Positions 6,538-15,182 of a DNA stretch of 38,727 nucleotides are shown here, in pieces. The first letter of the stretch is position 1, and every line of letters begins with the position of its first letter. The position numbers and the translations under genes are program-made. The notes beneath the pieces were generated by a model. That model made no database searches and was not told where the DNA came from. It was given only the letters and a program-made list of their open reading frames with translations. This stretch comes from Macromonas nakdongensis (GTDB lineage Bacteria > Pseudomonadota > Gammaproteobacteria > Burkholderiales > Burkholderiaceae_C), in assembly GCF_002837145.1 (NCBI RefSeq), contig NZ_NWMV01000050.1:1-38727 (forward strand), in the 5' to 3' direction.

Positions 6538-9426
6538 TTACGCCACGGTGCGGGTTTCGCCCGCGCCGTGCAGGTTGCTGGTGCAGCGACCGCACAGCTC
6601 CGGGTGGGCCGGGTCGTGGCCCACGTCGTCGCGGTAGTGCCAGCAGCGGCCGCACTTGGCCGCGCTGGCCGGCGTTACCTGCACCGCCACGTCGGCGCCC
6701 GCTTGCAGGGCGACTTGCGAGACGATCAGCACGAACTTCAGGTCGTCGCCCAGGCTGTGCAGCAGGGCCAGGTCTTCCGCGCCCACGGTCAGGGTGAGGT
6801 TGGCTTGCAGCGACGAGCCCACCTGGCCGGCGGTGCGCACGTCCTCGATGGCCTTGTTGACCAGCGCGCGCAGTTCCAGCACCCGGGCCCACTTGGCCAG
6901 CAGCGCCTCGTTGGGCGTGCCCAGGTTCAGGTAGGTTTCGGTGAAGATCGACGGCGAACCATTGACCGGGGTGCCCGCCAGTGCCCAGGCTTCCTCGGCG
7001 GTGAAGCTCAGGAACGGCGCCATCCAGCGCAGCATGGCGTGGGTGATCTGGTGCAGCGCGGTCTGGGCGCTGCGGCGCGCCAGCGATTGCGGTGCCGTGG
7101 TGTAGAGGCGGTCCTTCAGCACGTCCAGGTAGAACGCGCCCAAGTCTTCCGAGCAATACACCTGCAGCTTGGCCACCACGGGGTGGAACTCGTAGGCGTG
7201 GTAGTGGGCCAGCACCTCGGCCTGGAACTGGGCGGCGCGGCTCAGGGCGTAGCGGTCCACCTCCAGCATCTGTTCGGCCGGCACCGCGTCGGTGGCGGGG
7301 TCGAAATCGCTGATGTTGGCCAGCAAAAAGCGCAGCGTGTTGCGGATGCGGCGGTAGGCGTCCACCACGCGGGCCAGGATCTTGTCGTCGATGCCGAGGT
7401 CGCCGGAGTAGTCGGTCGCGGCCACCCACAGGCGGATGATTTCGGCCCCCATCTTGGTGCTGATGGTTTGCGGTGCCACCACGTTGCCGACCGATTTGCT
7501 CATCTTGCGGCCCTGGCCGTCCACGGTGAAGCCGTGGGTCAGCAGGCCCTGGTAGGGCGCGCGGTCGTACATGGCGCAGGCGGTGAGCAGCGAGCTGTGG
7601 AACCAGCCGCGGTGCTGGTCGTGGCCTTCCAGGTACAGGTCGGCCTCGGGGCCGCTGTCGTGGCCGCTGCCGGCGTGGCTGCCTTTGAGCACCGTGGTGT
7701 GTGTGGTGCCGGAGTCGAACCACACCTCCAGGATGTCGGTGCTCTTGCTGTAGCTGGCCGGGTCGGCGGCGTCGCCGATGCGCGCCAGGATGTCGGCCAC
7801 GTTCAGTTGGCTCCAGGCTTCGATGCCGCCGGCCTGCACCACCTCGGCGGCCAGGTCCACGATCTCGGGCGTGCGCGGGTGCGGCTCGCCGCTGTCCACG
7901 TGCAGCAGGAAGGGCAGGGGCACGCCCCACGAACGCTGGCGGCTGATGCACCAGTCGGGCCGGTTGGCGATCATGTCGCGCAGGCGGGTTCGGCCGTTTT
8001 CGGGGTAGAAGCGGGTGTGCTCGATGGCGTCCAGCGCCAACTGGCGCAGGGTTTTGGGGGCCTTGTCTTTGGTGAAAATGCCGTCGCCCTCGTCCATGCG
8101 CACGAACCACTGCGCGGCGGCGCGGTAGATCACCGGCGTCTTGTGGCGCCAGCAGTGCGGGTAGCTGTGGGTGATGGTGGCGGTGGCGAACAGGCGGCCG
8201 TGCTCGCGCAGCGTGTCGATGATGACCGGGCAGGCCTTCCAGATGTTCTGGCCGCCGAACAGGGGCAGCGCTTCTTCGTACTGGCCGTTGCCCTGCACCG
8301 GGTTGAGGATGTCGTCGTAGGCCAGGCCGTTGGCCATGCAGCTGTTGAAGTCGTCCACGCCGTAGGCGGGCGCGGAGTGGACGATGCCGGTGCCGTCGTC
8401 CGCGCTGACGTAGTCGGCCAGGTAGATGGGCGACAGGCGGTCGTAGCCGGCGTCCACCTGGGCCAGCGGGTGGTGGAATTGCAGGCCGCCCAAATGCTTG
8501 CCTTCGGTGGTGGCCAGCACGGTGCCGCTCAGGCCGAAACGCTCCAGGCATTTCTCCACCAGCGACTCGGCCAGTACCAGCAGGCCGCGTTCGGTCTGCA
8601 CCAGGGCGTAGCTCAGCTCGGGGTGGGCGTTCAGGGCCTGGTTGGCGGGGATGGTCCAGGCGGTGGTGGTCCAGATCACCGCGAACATGGGCTGGTCTTG
8701 CAGGCCGGTGGTGTCGGTGTGCGGCAGGCCGCTGTGGCCGAAGAAGGCGTGCAGCAACTTCGCTGGTTCGGCGCACAGGAAACCCACGTCCAGCGTCTGG
8801 CTCTTCTTGTCCTGGTATTCGATCTCGAATTCGGCCAGCGAACTGCCGCAATCGAAACACCAGTACACGGGCTTGAGGCCTCGGTAGACGAAGCCGCGCT
8901 CCATCACGCGCTTGAAGGCGCGGATTTCGTTGGCTTCGGTGGCGAAGTCCATGGTTTTGTACGGGTTCTCCCACTGGCCCAGCACGCCCAGGCGCTTGAA
9001 GTCGGCCATTTGCTGCGCGATCTGTTCGGTGGCAAAGGCGCGCGCCTTGGCCTGCATTTGGTCGCGGCTCAGGTTGCGGCCGTGCAGCTTCTCGATCGCG
9101 TTCTCGATCGGCAGGCCGTGGCAGTCCCAGCCGGGGATGTACTGCGCGTCAAACCCCGCCAACTGGCGTGCCTTGACGATCATGTCTTTGAGCACCTTGT
9201 TGACGGCGTGGCCGATGTGGATCTGGCCGTTGGCGTAGGGCGGGCCGTCGTGCAGGATGAACTTCGGAGCCCCTTTTCGGGCCTCGCGCAGGCGCTGGTA
9301 AATGCCTTGTTCTTCCCACTGCTGCACCCAGCCCGGCTCGCGCTGGGGCAGGTTGCCGCGCATGGGGAAGGGGGTGTCGGGCAGGTTCAGCGTGGTGCTG
9401 TGGTCGGCAGGTTTGGCGTCGGACAT
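6538..9426 (-). CDS. ileS: Isoleucyl-tRNA synthetase
   Basis: A 962-residue class I aminoacyl-tRNA synthetase charging tRNA-Ile in the cytoplasm. Seen in order: [17 protein letters not shown] with the HIGH motif at 70-73; the CP1 editing domain (about 200-400); [20 protein letters not shown] at 641-648; the anticodon-binding domain; and a C-terminal zinc finger with Cys925, Cys928, Cys945 and Cys948. This is the bacterial zinc-containing type. The frame is open for 46 more codons upstream, but those encode a Pro/Gly/Arg-rich stretch with no family resemblance, so ATG 9426 ([10 protein letters not shown]) is chosen. ribF lies 134 bases upstream and lspA 12 bases downstream, matching the conserved ribF-ileS-lspA order. 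The gap before it holds a hairpin but no T-box-like element. Confidence 0.98.
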   Translation of the reverse strand: MSDAKPADHSTTLNLPDTPFPMRGNLPQREPGWVQQWEEQGIYQRLREARKGAPKFILHDGPPYANGQIHIGHAVNKVLKDMIVKARQLAGFDAQYIPGWDCHGLPIENAIEKLHGRNLSRDQMQAKARAFATEQIAQQMADFKRLGVLGQWENPYKTMDFATEANEIRAFKRVMERGFVYRGLKPVYWCFDCGSSLAEFEIEYQDKKSQTLDVGFLCAEPAKLLHAFFGHSGLPHTDTTGLQDQPMFAVIWTTTAWTIPANQALNAHPELSYALVQTERGLLVLAESLVEKCLERFGLSGTVLATTEGKHLGGLQFHHPLAQVDAGYDRLSPIYLADYVSADDGTGIVHSAPAYGVDDFNSCMANGLAYDDILNPVQGNGQYEEALPLFGGQNIWKACPVIIDTLREHGRLFATATITHSYPHCWRHKTPVIYRAAAQWFVRMDEGDGIFTKDKAPKTLRQLALDAIEHTRFYPENGRTRLRDMIANRPDWCISRQRSWGVPLPFLLHVDSGEPHPRTPEIVDLAAEVVQAGGIEAWSQLNVADILARIGDAADPASYSKSTDILEVWFDSGTTHTTVLKGSHAGSGHDSGPEADLYLEGHDQHRGWFHSSLLTACAMYDRAPYQGLLTHGFTVDGQGRKMSKSVGNVVAPQTISTKMGAEIIRLWVAATDYSGDLGIDDKILARVVDAYRRIRNTLRFLLANISDFDPATDAVPAEQMLEVDRYALSRAAQFQAEVLAHYHAYEFHPVVAKLQVYCSEDLGAFYLDVLKDRLYTTAPQSLARRSAQTALHQITHAMLRWMAPFLSFTAEEAWALAGTPVNGSPSIFTETYLNLGTPNEALLAKWARVLELRALVNKAIEDVRTAGQVGSSLQANLTLTVGAEDLALLHSLGDDLKFVLIVSQVALQAGADVAVQVTPASAAKCGRCWHYRDDVGHDPAHPELCGRCTSNLHGAGETRTVA

Positions 9427-9492
9427 GGGGGTTCCGGAAGGGGGTTCTCGACAGGCTCGGCCCGCGGGTGCAGGAAGGGGATTTGGTGGGCC

Positions 9493-9519
9493 CCCACCCC
9501 GAGCCGGTCCAGGGGTGGG
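9493..9519 (-). repeat. GC-rich hairpin in the ribF-ileS gap
   Basis: CCCACCCC at 9493-9500 pairs perfectly with GGGGTGGG at 9512-9519 around an 11-base loop. It lies 67 bases before the ileS start and is not followed by a run of T, so it is not an intrinsic terminator. It may be a leader structure or only a by-product of high G+C. Confidence 0.35.
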
Positions 9520-9560
9520 CGGCGGGCGCAAGCCGGCGTGGGCCGCTTGCGGGGCGGGCG

Positions 9561-10682
9561 TCAAATTCGGTCGCGCGTGGTCTGGCGGCGCAGGGCGGCG
9601 TGGCTGCCGTGCAGGTGGTGTTCACCGCCTGCGGTGCGGGCCGCAAACCAGGCGCGCGCGTCGTCGCAGTCTTTGGCAATGCCCTGGGTCAGGGCGTCCA
9701 GACTGTCGTATTTCAACTCGTCGTGCAGTTTGTGCAGCAGCTCCACCCGCACGATTTTACCGTAGGCCTCCCCCGGCGTCGGGGCCTGGGCCAGGGCGCG
9801 TCGCACGCGCTCGGGCCAGTCCAGGCAATGGGTTTCCAGCAGCACCCGCCCGCCGTTGACGTCGTCCGGGTCGAGCGAGGGGCGCACGCCCAGGTTGGCC
9901 ACACCGGTCAGCGGTGGCGCGTCGGGGGCCGGGTCCAGCCCGTGCACCTGCACCGCGAAGATGCCGCTGGCCGCCGGTTTCCAGTGCGAAAAGCGCAGGT
10001 TCAGGGTGCGGAAGCCGTCGCCCGCCCCGTCGCGGCTGGCGCCCAGTTCGCGGCCCAGCTTGCGCCCGTGCACCACGTGGCCGCTGATGCTGTAGGGGCG
10101 GCCCAGCAGGGCGGCCACGTCGTCCATGCGGCCTTCGGCCAGGGCCTCGCGCACGGCCGAACTCGACACGCGCAGGCCGTGCACTTCGTAGCTCATCATG
10201 CGGGCCACATCGAAGCCCTGGGCCGCGCCGGCGGCGTCGAGCATGGCGTAGTCGCCCAGGCGCTGGGCGCCGAAGCGGAAGTCGTCGCCCACCAGCACGT
10301 AGCGCGCGCCCAGGGTGCGCACCAGCACCTCGTCGATGAAGGCCTGGGCCGGCAGGCGGGCCAGGCGCTCGTTGAAGGGCAGCACCACGCACTGGTCCAC
10401 GCCGCAGGCACGCAGCTCGTGCAGCTTGTCGCGCAGGGTGGCGATGCGGGCCGGGGCCAGTTCGGGTTTGTGGAACTGGGCGGCGAAGAAATCGCGCGGG
10501 TGCGGCTCGAAGGTCAGCGCGCAGCTGGGCACCCCCCGGTGGCGGGCTTCGTTGATGAGCAGGGCCAGCATGGCCTGGTGGCCGCGGTGCACGCCGTCGA
10601 AGTTGCCGATGGTCAGGGCACAGCCGGCGCCACCGTGGCGTGGCCGGTGCAACAGGTGGTCCAGGCCACGGAGAATTTTCAT
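9561..10682 (-). CDS. ribF: Bifunctional riboflavin kinase / FAD synthetase
   Basis: A 373-residue cytosolic enzyme that phosphorylates riboflavin to FMN and then adenylates FMN to FAD. The N-terminal nucleotidyltransferase domain shows [10 protein letters not shown] (26-35) and [10 protein letters not shown] (57-66), followed by the [11 protein letters not shown] segment. The C-terminal riboflavin-kinase barrel begins with [21 protein letters not shown] and contains [12 protein letters not shown] and the LLETHCLDW strand. The length is slightly over that of the E. coli enzyme. ATG 10682 is used because the upstream extension (33 codons) does not resemble the family. It heads the minus-strand ribF-ileS-lspA group and is divergent from the HNH gene. 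A 7-base inverted repeat lies just upstream. Confidence 0.96.
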   Translation of the reverse strand: MKILRGLDHLLHRPRHGGAGCALTIGNFDGVHRGHQAMLALLINEARHRGVPSCALTFEPHPRDFFAAQFHKPELAPARIATLRDKLHELRACGVDQCVVLPFNERLARLPAQAFIDEVLVRTLGARYVLVGDDFRFGAQRLGDYAMLDAAGAAQGFDVARMMSYEVHGLRVSSSAVREALAEGRMDDVAALLGRPYSISGHVVHGRKLGRELGASRDGAGDGFRTLNLRFSHWKPAASGIFAVQVHGLDPAPDAPPLTGVANLGVRPSLDPDDVNGGRVLLETHCLDWPERVRRALAQAPTPGEAYGKIVRVELLHKLHDELKYDSLDALTQGIAKDCDDARAWFAARTAGGEHHLHGSHAALRRQTTRDRI

Positions 10683-10705
10683 GGGGTGCGTGGGGAAACG
10701 GATGG

Positions 10706-10727
10706 TTCTGTCGTGAAGCGGACAGAA
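10706..10727. repeat. Perfect inverted repeat TTCTGTC-N8-GACAGAA upstream of ribF
   Basis: Arms at 10706-10712 and 10721-10727 are exact inverse complements with an 8-base spacer. The site is 23-45 bases upstream of the ribF start codon, where a dimeric repressor or activator could act. It resembles an SOS box, but CTGT and ACAG are separated by ten bases, not the eight that LexA needs. No regulator is assigned. Confidence 0.4.
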
Positions 10728-10845
10728 AAGCGCGCTATATTGACACAAGTTGAGGCATCCGCCCGTCTGCCGTGCAGCCACGGCCTGGGCCGGACGAATT
10801 CCGGTGGTTCGCGCCCGGTCGGGCGTTGTGCGTGGAGGTCGGTCT

Positions 10846-11403
10846 GTGAAGGTGTTGAAATTGTCGGCACAGGGCGTGCCGCAGTCGTGGATCAGCCTGG
10901 AGCAGGCGGTGTTGCACTACGCCGCCGACGAGGTGCGCTGGGAAATGGGCCAGCGCGTCGCGGTGTTCCACGGCGGGCACAACGCCGTCACCGGACTGCA
11001 GTCGGTCATCACGGTCAACTCCATCATCGGCACCAAGGGCGTGCCGCAGCTCAACCCCTTCGAGCTCAAACCCTCGCTGAGCAACGCCAAGCTGTTCGCC
11101 CGCGACCGCCACCTGTGCGCCTACTGCGGCGACGAATTCGCCGAAGACCTGCTGACGCGCGAGCACATCGTGCCCTTGGCGCAAAAAGGCCGCGACCACT
11201 GGATGAACGTGGTCACCGCCTGCCGTGCCTGCAACCACCGCAAGGGCAACCGCACGCCCGAGCAGGCGCACATGGGGCTGCTCTACGCGCCTTACGTGCC
11301 CAGCCTGTGGGAAGACTTCATCCTGCGCAACCGCCGCATCCTGGCCGACCAGATGGAGTTCCTGCGCCTGCACCTGCCCAAGAGTTCGCGCCTGCACGCC
11401 TGA
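10846..11403 (+). CDS. HNH endonuclease family protein
   Basis: A 185-residue protein. The C-terminal half is a zinc-type HNH domain: C91-AY-C94, then REHIVP with His107, Asn121 in HWMNVVTACRACN, the second cysteine pair C126-RA-C129, and the closing N130-H131-RKG. The N-terminal 80 residues (WISLEQAVLHYAADEVRW and so on) are shared by the Burkholderiales proteins of this type and have no assigned function. The start is GTG at 10846, chosen because GGAGG at 10834-10838 stands seven bases upstream; earlier starts lack such a site and add low-complexity sequence. HNH nucleases cut DNA in restriction, repair or mobile-element settings. Here there is no methyltransferase, phage or intron context, so the target is unknown. 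It is divergent from ribF. Confidence 0.88.
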   Translation: MKVLKLSAQGVPQSWISLEQAVLHYAADEVRWEMGQRVAVFHGGHNAVTGLQSVITVNSIIGTKGVPQLNPFELKPSLSNAKLFARDRHLCAYCGDEFAEDLLTREHIVPLAQKGRDHWMNVVTACRACNHRKGNRTPEQAHMGLLYAPYVPSLWEDFILRNRRILADQMEFLRLHLPKSSRLHA

Positions 11404-11465
11404 GCAGGCCCGGGGCGCGGCGGGCTATCATGGGCCTTCCTTCCGTTTTGCGCAGATTGCCCACC

Positions 11466-11768
11466 ATGATCCTCGAACACGCCGACATCCGCATCGACCC
11501 AGCCCAGGCCGCCGCCTTTGAAGCCGCCATCCAGCGCGGCGCCGACACCGTGATCGCCCAGTCCCCGGGTTTCCAGGGCTACAAGGTCAACCGCAGCATC
11601 GAGTCGCCGGGCCGCTACGTCCTGACCATCTACTGGGCCACGCTGGAGGACCACACCGTGCGCTTCCGTCAGAGCGAGCTGTTCACCCAATGGCGCGCCA
11701 TCGTCGGCCCGTTCTTCGTGCAGCCGCCCGTGGTGGAGCATTTCGAACTGGTCTGCATGTCGGCCTGA
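11466..11768 (+). CDS. Small ABM-type (antibiotic biosynthesis monooxygenase-like) protein
   Basis: A 100-residue single-domain protein with the pattern of a dimeric alpha/beta-barrel ABM domain: the first strand MILEHADIRI, helix AAFEAAIQRGADTVIAQSPG, strand FQGYKVNRSIESPGRYVLTIYWATLEDH, then helix QSELFTQWRAIVGPFFV and a last strand EHFELV. Members range from monooxygenases to haem-degrading or purely structural proteins. No catalytic residue can be identified, so enzymatic function is not claimed. An ATG at 11430 would add 12 residues (MGLPSVLRRLPT), but the family normally begins close to the first strand, so 11466 is preferred. It lies 62 bases after the HNH gene and 34 bases before the EF-hand gene, all on the same strand, possibly one transcript. 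Confidence 0.75.
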   Translation: MILEHADIRIDPAQAAAFEAAIQRGADTVIAQSPGFQGYKVNRSIESPGRYVLTIYWATLEDHTVRFRQSELFTQWRAIVGPFFVQPPVVEHFELVCMSA

Positions 11769-11802
11769 GGCCGGGCTTTTCCTCACCTTGCCGGAGCGCA
11801 CC

Positions 11803-13959
11803 ATGGCCCCCGTTTCTTCCCCGCACCGCTGGCGTTTTTTCCGCTCCGGCGGTTTCGACCAGGTTCGCCTGGACACGGCCGACGACCTGCGCCACCTGGG
11901 TGAACTTGACCAGAAACTGTGGGCCGTGCTGGCCTGCCCGACCACCGGGCTGGAGTTCGACAGCCGCACCCTGCAACTGATCGATGCCGACGGCGACGGC
12001 CGCATCCGCGTGCCCGAACTGCGCGAGGCCGTGCGCTGGGCCTGCACCGTGCTGCGCGACCCCGGGGTGCTGTTCCAGCCCGGCGACGCCCTGCCGCTGG
12101 TGGCGATCCAGGCCCAGGACGAGGAGGGCGCCCGCCTGCGCGCCGCCGCCGGCCAGGTGCTGGCGCGCCTGGGCCGGCCCGAGGCCGAGGCCCTGACCGT
12201 GGCCGATTTCGCCGACCTGGCCCTGCTCTTCGCCCCCACCCACCCCAATGGCGACGGCGTGGTGCCGGTCGAACTGGCGCCCGACGCCGACACCGCGGCC
12301 CTGATCGCCCAGGTGCTGGCCACCCAGGGCGCGGTGGCCGACCGCAGCGGCCAGCCCGGCGTGTCGCGCGAGACGCTGGACGCCTTCCTGGTCGCGGCCC
12401 AGGCGGTGCTGGACTGGCACGCCCAGGCCGACGCGGGCGCCGCCGACCTCCTGGCCTGGGGCGCACAGACCGCCGAGGCCCTGGCCGCCTTCGACGCGGT
12501 GCAGGCCAAGGTACAAGACCACTTCACCCGCTGCCGCCTGGCCGCCTACGACGCCCGCGCCACCGCCGCGCTCAACCCGGCCGATGCCCGCTACGCCGAC
12601 CTGGCCGCGCTGACGCTGCACGACGCTGCCGACGAGGTCGCCGGTCTGCCCCTGGCCCTGGTGGTGCCGGGCGGCGACCTGCCCCTGGTGGACGGCCTCA
12701 ACCCCGCCTGGCAAGGCCGGATCGAGGCGCTGCGCCGCCTGGTGGTGCAACCCATGCTGGGCGAGCGCGCCCGGCTCACCCTGGCCGACTGGGAATCTCT
12801 GGCCGCGCGTTTCGGCGCCTACCGCGCCTGGTGGGCTGCGCGCCCGGCCACCCCGGTGGCCGACCTGTCCGCCGCCGAACTGCGTGCCCTGCTCGTGGGG
12901 CCCGCCCCGGCGGCCCTGCAGGCCCTGATCGAACAGGACCAGGCCGCCGACGCCAGCGCCGCCGGCATTGAGGCGCTGGAACGCCTGGTGCGCCTGCGCC
13001 GCGACCTGGTCACCCTGCTGCGCAACTTCGTCAACCTCAGCGACTTCTACGGCCACGAACGGCCCGCCATCTTCCAGGCGGGCACGCTCTACATCGACCA
13101 GCGCAGCTGCGACCTGTGCCTGCGCGTGGCCGACATGGGGCGGCACGCGGCGCTGGCGCCGCTGTCCGGCACCTACCTGGTCTATTGCCAGTGCGTGCGC
13201 CAGGGCGAAGCGCCCATCACCATCGTCGCGGCCATGACCGGTGGCGACGCCGACGACATGATGGTGCCCGGCCGCAACGGCGTCTTCTACGACCGCGAGG
13301 GCCGCGACTGGAACGCCAGCGTGGTCAAGGTGGTGGAGGCGCCCATCAGCGTGCGCCAGGCCTTCTGGTCGCCCTACAAGCGGGTGGCGCGCATGGTCGG
13401 CGAGCAAATCCACAAGTTCGCCGCCGCTCGCGACAAGGACGTGGACGCCAAAGCCGCGGCCAGGGTGGCCGATGCCGGCGCCAAGGCCGAGGCACCGCCC
13501 CCGGCCGCCGACGCCAAACCGCAGGCCTTCGACATCGCCAAATTCGCCGGGATTTTTGCGGCCATCGGGCTGGCCCTGGGGGCCCTGGGCACCGCGCTGG
13601 CGGCGGTGGTCACCGGCTTCTTGGCGCTGCCGGCCTGGCAGATGCCGCTGGTGCTGCTGGGCATCGTGCTGCTGGTGTCCGGGCCGTCCATGCTGCTGGC
13701 CTGGCTCAAGCTGCGCAAGCGCAACGTCGGGCCGCTGCTCGACGCCAACGGCTGGGCGGTCAACATCCGGGCGCGCATCAACATCCCGTTCGGGGCCTCG
13801 CTCACGGGCGTGGCGCAGTTGCCGGCTGGCGCCGAGCGCTCGCTCACCGACCCTTATGCCGAACGCGCCAGCCCCTGGCCCTGGTGGCTGCTGTTGGCCG
13901 CGCTGTTCGGGGCCTTGTGGTGGGCGTGGCGCCGGGGCTGGCTGGCGGCGCTGGGCTGA
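11803..13959 (+). CDS. Large EF-hand membrane protein of unknown function
   Basis: A 718-residue protein. ATG 11803 has GGAG at 11793-11796; a TTG at 11788 is less likely. Residues 61-72 form a canonical EF-hand loop (DADGDGRIRVPE), with Asp at positions 1, 3 and 5 and Glu at 12. A weaker NGDGVVPVE stretch lies near residue 148. The middle is alpha-helical and Ala-rich. Conserved-looking blocks include SGGFDQVRL (15-23), LRNFVNLSDFY (406-416) and TGGDADDMMVPGRNGVFYD (479-497). A Lys/Ala/Pro hinge (about 545-575) leads to two membrane helices (about 582-607 and 612-632), a cytosolic or periplasmic segment, and a third helix near 690-708 ending in WAWRRGW. There is no signal peptide. Similar proteins occur in many proteobacteria as hypotheticals. 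Calcium binding is inferred from the loop only. Confidence 0.8.
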   Translation: MAPVSSPHRWRFFRSGGFDQVRLDTADDLRHLGELDQKLWAVLACPTTGLEFDSRTLQLIDADGDGRIRVPELREAVRWACTVLRDPGVLFQPGDALPLVAIQAQDEEGARLRAAAGQVLARLGRPEAEALTVADFADLALLFAPTHPNGDGVVPVELAPDADTAALIAQVLATQGAVADRSGQPGVSRETLDAFLVAAQAVLDWHAQADAGAADLLAWGAQTAEALAAFDAVQAKVQDHFTRCRLAAYDARATAALNPADARYADLAALTLHDAADEVAGLPLALVVPGGDLPLVDGLNPAWQGRIEALRRLVVQPMLGERARLTLADWESLAARFGAYRAWWAARPATPVADLSAAELRALLVGPAPAALQALIEQDQAADASAAGIEALERLVRLRRDLVTLLRNFVNLSDFYGHERPAIFQAGTLYIDQRSCDLCLRVADMGRHAALAPLSGTYLVYCQCVRQGEAPITIVAAMTGGDADDMMVPGRNGVFYDREGRDWNASVVKVVEAPISVRQAFWSPYKRVARMVGEQIHKFAAARDKDVDAKAAARVADAGAKAEAPPPAADAKPQAFDIAKFAGIFAAIGLALGALGTALAAVVTGFLALPAWQMPLVLLGIVLLVSGPSMLLAWLKLRKRNVGPLLDANGWAVNIRARINIPFGASLTGVAQLPAGAERSLTDPYAERASPWPWWLLLAALFGALWWAWRRGWLAALG

Positions 13960-13989
13960 GGCCCGAGGGCCCACACCCCTCCCGCCCCC

Positions 13990-14018
13990 AAAAACCACCC
14001 CGCCGCAGCGGGGTGGTT
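13990..14018 (-). terminator. Intrinsic terminator behind the acyl-CoA dehydrogenase pair
   Basis: AACCACCCCGC (13993-14003) and GCGGGGTGGTT (14008-14018) form a perfect 11-bp stem with the loop CGCA. Read on the minus strand the hairpin is followed by a five-base U run (A's at 13990-13994 on the plus strand, the inner ones also pairing), as expected for termination of the genes at 14050-16364. On the plus strand it lacks a T tract, but it could still slow read-through from the EF-hand gene. Confidence 0.8.
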
Positions 14019-14049
14019 CGGGGTGGCTGGCGCGGTGGGCGCCGTGCGT

Positions 14050-15165
14050 TCAGGCAAACACGCCGGCCGTGTCCTGCATCCGGGCCGACACCTCACCCAG
14101 GTGGTGCAGGGTGTCGCCGAAGGTCATCTCCAGCTGGGTCAGCTTCTTGAAGTAGTGGCTGACGATGTACTCGTCGGTCACGCCGATGCCACCGTGCAGT
14201 TGCACCGCCTGCTGGCCCACGAAGCGCATGCTCTGGCCCAACTGCACCTTGGCGCGCGCCAGTGCCTGGCGGCGCTCGGCGGTGGGGGTGTTGAGCTTGA
14301 GGCTGGCGTAGTAGCTCATGCTGCGTGCCAGTTCCAGCTGCATCTTCATGTCGGCCAGGCGGTGGCGCAGCGCCTGGAAGCTGCCAATGGCCACGCCGAA
14401 CTGCTTGCGGGTGTTCAGGTAGTCGGCGGTGAGGGCCACGGTCTGGTCCATCACGCCCACGGCTTCGGCGCAGACGCCGGCGATGCCGATGTCCACCGCG
14501 TGTTCCAGGGCGGTCTGGCCGTCGGCGCTGACGAGCTGGGCCGGGGCGTTGTCGAAGCGCACCTCGGCGGCGCGGCTGCCGTCCTGAGTGAGGTAGCCGT
14601 CGGTGCGCACACCGTCGGCCTGGCGCTCCACCAGGAATAGCGCCAGCCCCTGGGGCGTTTGCGCCGGCACCAGGAAGGCGTCGGCCTGGTCGCCGGCAGG
14701 CACCACGCTTTTGGCGCCGCTCACGGTCCAGCCATCGCCTTGGGCCGTGGCCCGGGTGTGGGCGGCACCCAGTTGGTAACGCAGACCGCGTTCCTGGTGC
14801 GCCAGCACCACCAAAGCCTCGCCGGCGGCGAGGCGCGGCAGCCAGTCGGCCTGCAGCGCGGCCGGTGCGTAGCCGCCCAGCACGCCGGTGGCGATCAGCG
14901 TCTGGCCCAGTGGCTCCAGCACGATGCCGCGGCCCAGCTCCTCCATCACCACCATGCCCTCGACCGGGCCCATGGCCAGGCCGCCGTGGTCGTCGCCCAC
15001 GTACAGGCCGGCCAGGCCCAGTTCGGCCAGTTCGGTGTAGGCGGCGCGGTCAAAACCGCCGGCCGCCACGGCCGCGCGGCGGCGCTCGAAGCCATAGCCC
15101 TTGTCTACCCAGCGGCGCACCGCGTCGCGCAGTTGCGTCTGGTCGTCGGAAAAATCGAAATCCAT
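14050..15165 (-). CDS. Acyl-CoA dehydrogenase, probable small (PimD-like) partner subunit
   Basis: A 371-residue FAD flavoprotein of the acyl-CoA dehydrogenase fold: an N-terminal helical domain (MDFDFSDDQTQLRDAVRRWV), a diverged middle beta domain (about 120-220), and a C-terminal helical domain with LNTRKQFGVAIGSFQALRHRLADM and HGGIGVTDEYIVSHYFKKL (324-342). The middle domain is divergent from the partner and lacks the usual Gly-Ser-Asp block. Such proteins are the smaller subunits of heteromeric dehydrogenases, such as the pimeloyl-CoA dehydrogenase pair PimC/PimD. Only 17 bases separate it from the upstream larger partner, with AAGGAGA-type Shine-Dalgarno sequence before its ATG. The role is desaturation of an acyl-CoA thioester feeding electrons to ETF. 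Substrate chain type is not determinable here. Confidence 0.88.
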   Translation of the reverse strand: MDFDFSDDQTQLRDAVRRWVDKGYGFERRRAAVAAGGFDRAAYTELAELGLAGLYVGDDHGGLAMGPVEGMVVMEELGRGIVLEPLGQTLIATGVLGGYAPAALQADWLPRLAAGEALVVLAHQERGLRYQLGAAHTRATAQGDGWTVSGAKSVVPAGDQADAFLVPAQTPQGLALFLVERQADGVRTDGYLTQDGSRAAEVRFDNAPAQLVSADGQTALEHAVDIGIAGVCAEAVGVMDQTVALTADYLNTRKQFGVAIGSFQALRHRLADMKMQLELARSMSYYASLKLNTPTAERRQALARAKVQLGQSMRFVGQQAVQLHGGIGVTDEYIVSHYFKKLTQLEMTFGDTLHHLGEVSARMQDTAGVFA

Positions 15166-15182
15166 GTTCTGTCTCCTTCCGT

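Noticed and set aside
9427-9560. T-box or riboswitch in the ileS leader
   Set aside because: The gap holds only one GC-rich hairpin. There is no T-box core sequence, and T-boxes are essentially absent from betaproteobacteria.
5926-9765. A 1279-codon open frame on the plus strand across ileS and ribF
   Set aside because: It is antisense to ileS, lspA and ribF, whose motifs are complete. Its His/Gln/Arg/Gly/Val-rich composition is the usual by-product of high G+C coding DNA.
10706-10727. LexA (SOS) box upstream of ribF
   Set aside because: CTGT and ACAG are separated by ten bases rather than the eight of the gammaproteobacterial box, so the site is listed only as an unassigned inverted repeat.
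10846-11403. HNH gene as part of a homing or restriction element
   Set aside because: No intron, methyltransferase, specificity subunit, phage gene or terminal repeats are nearby, and base composition matches the surroundings.
11683-13998. A 771-codon minus-strand frame opposite the EF-hand gene
   Set aside because: It has repetitive Gly/Gln/His/Arg/Val composition and no motif; the plus frame has a good ribosome-binding site, an EF-hand loop and membrane helices.
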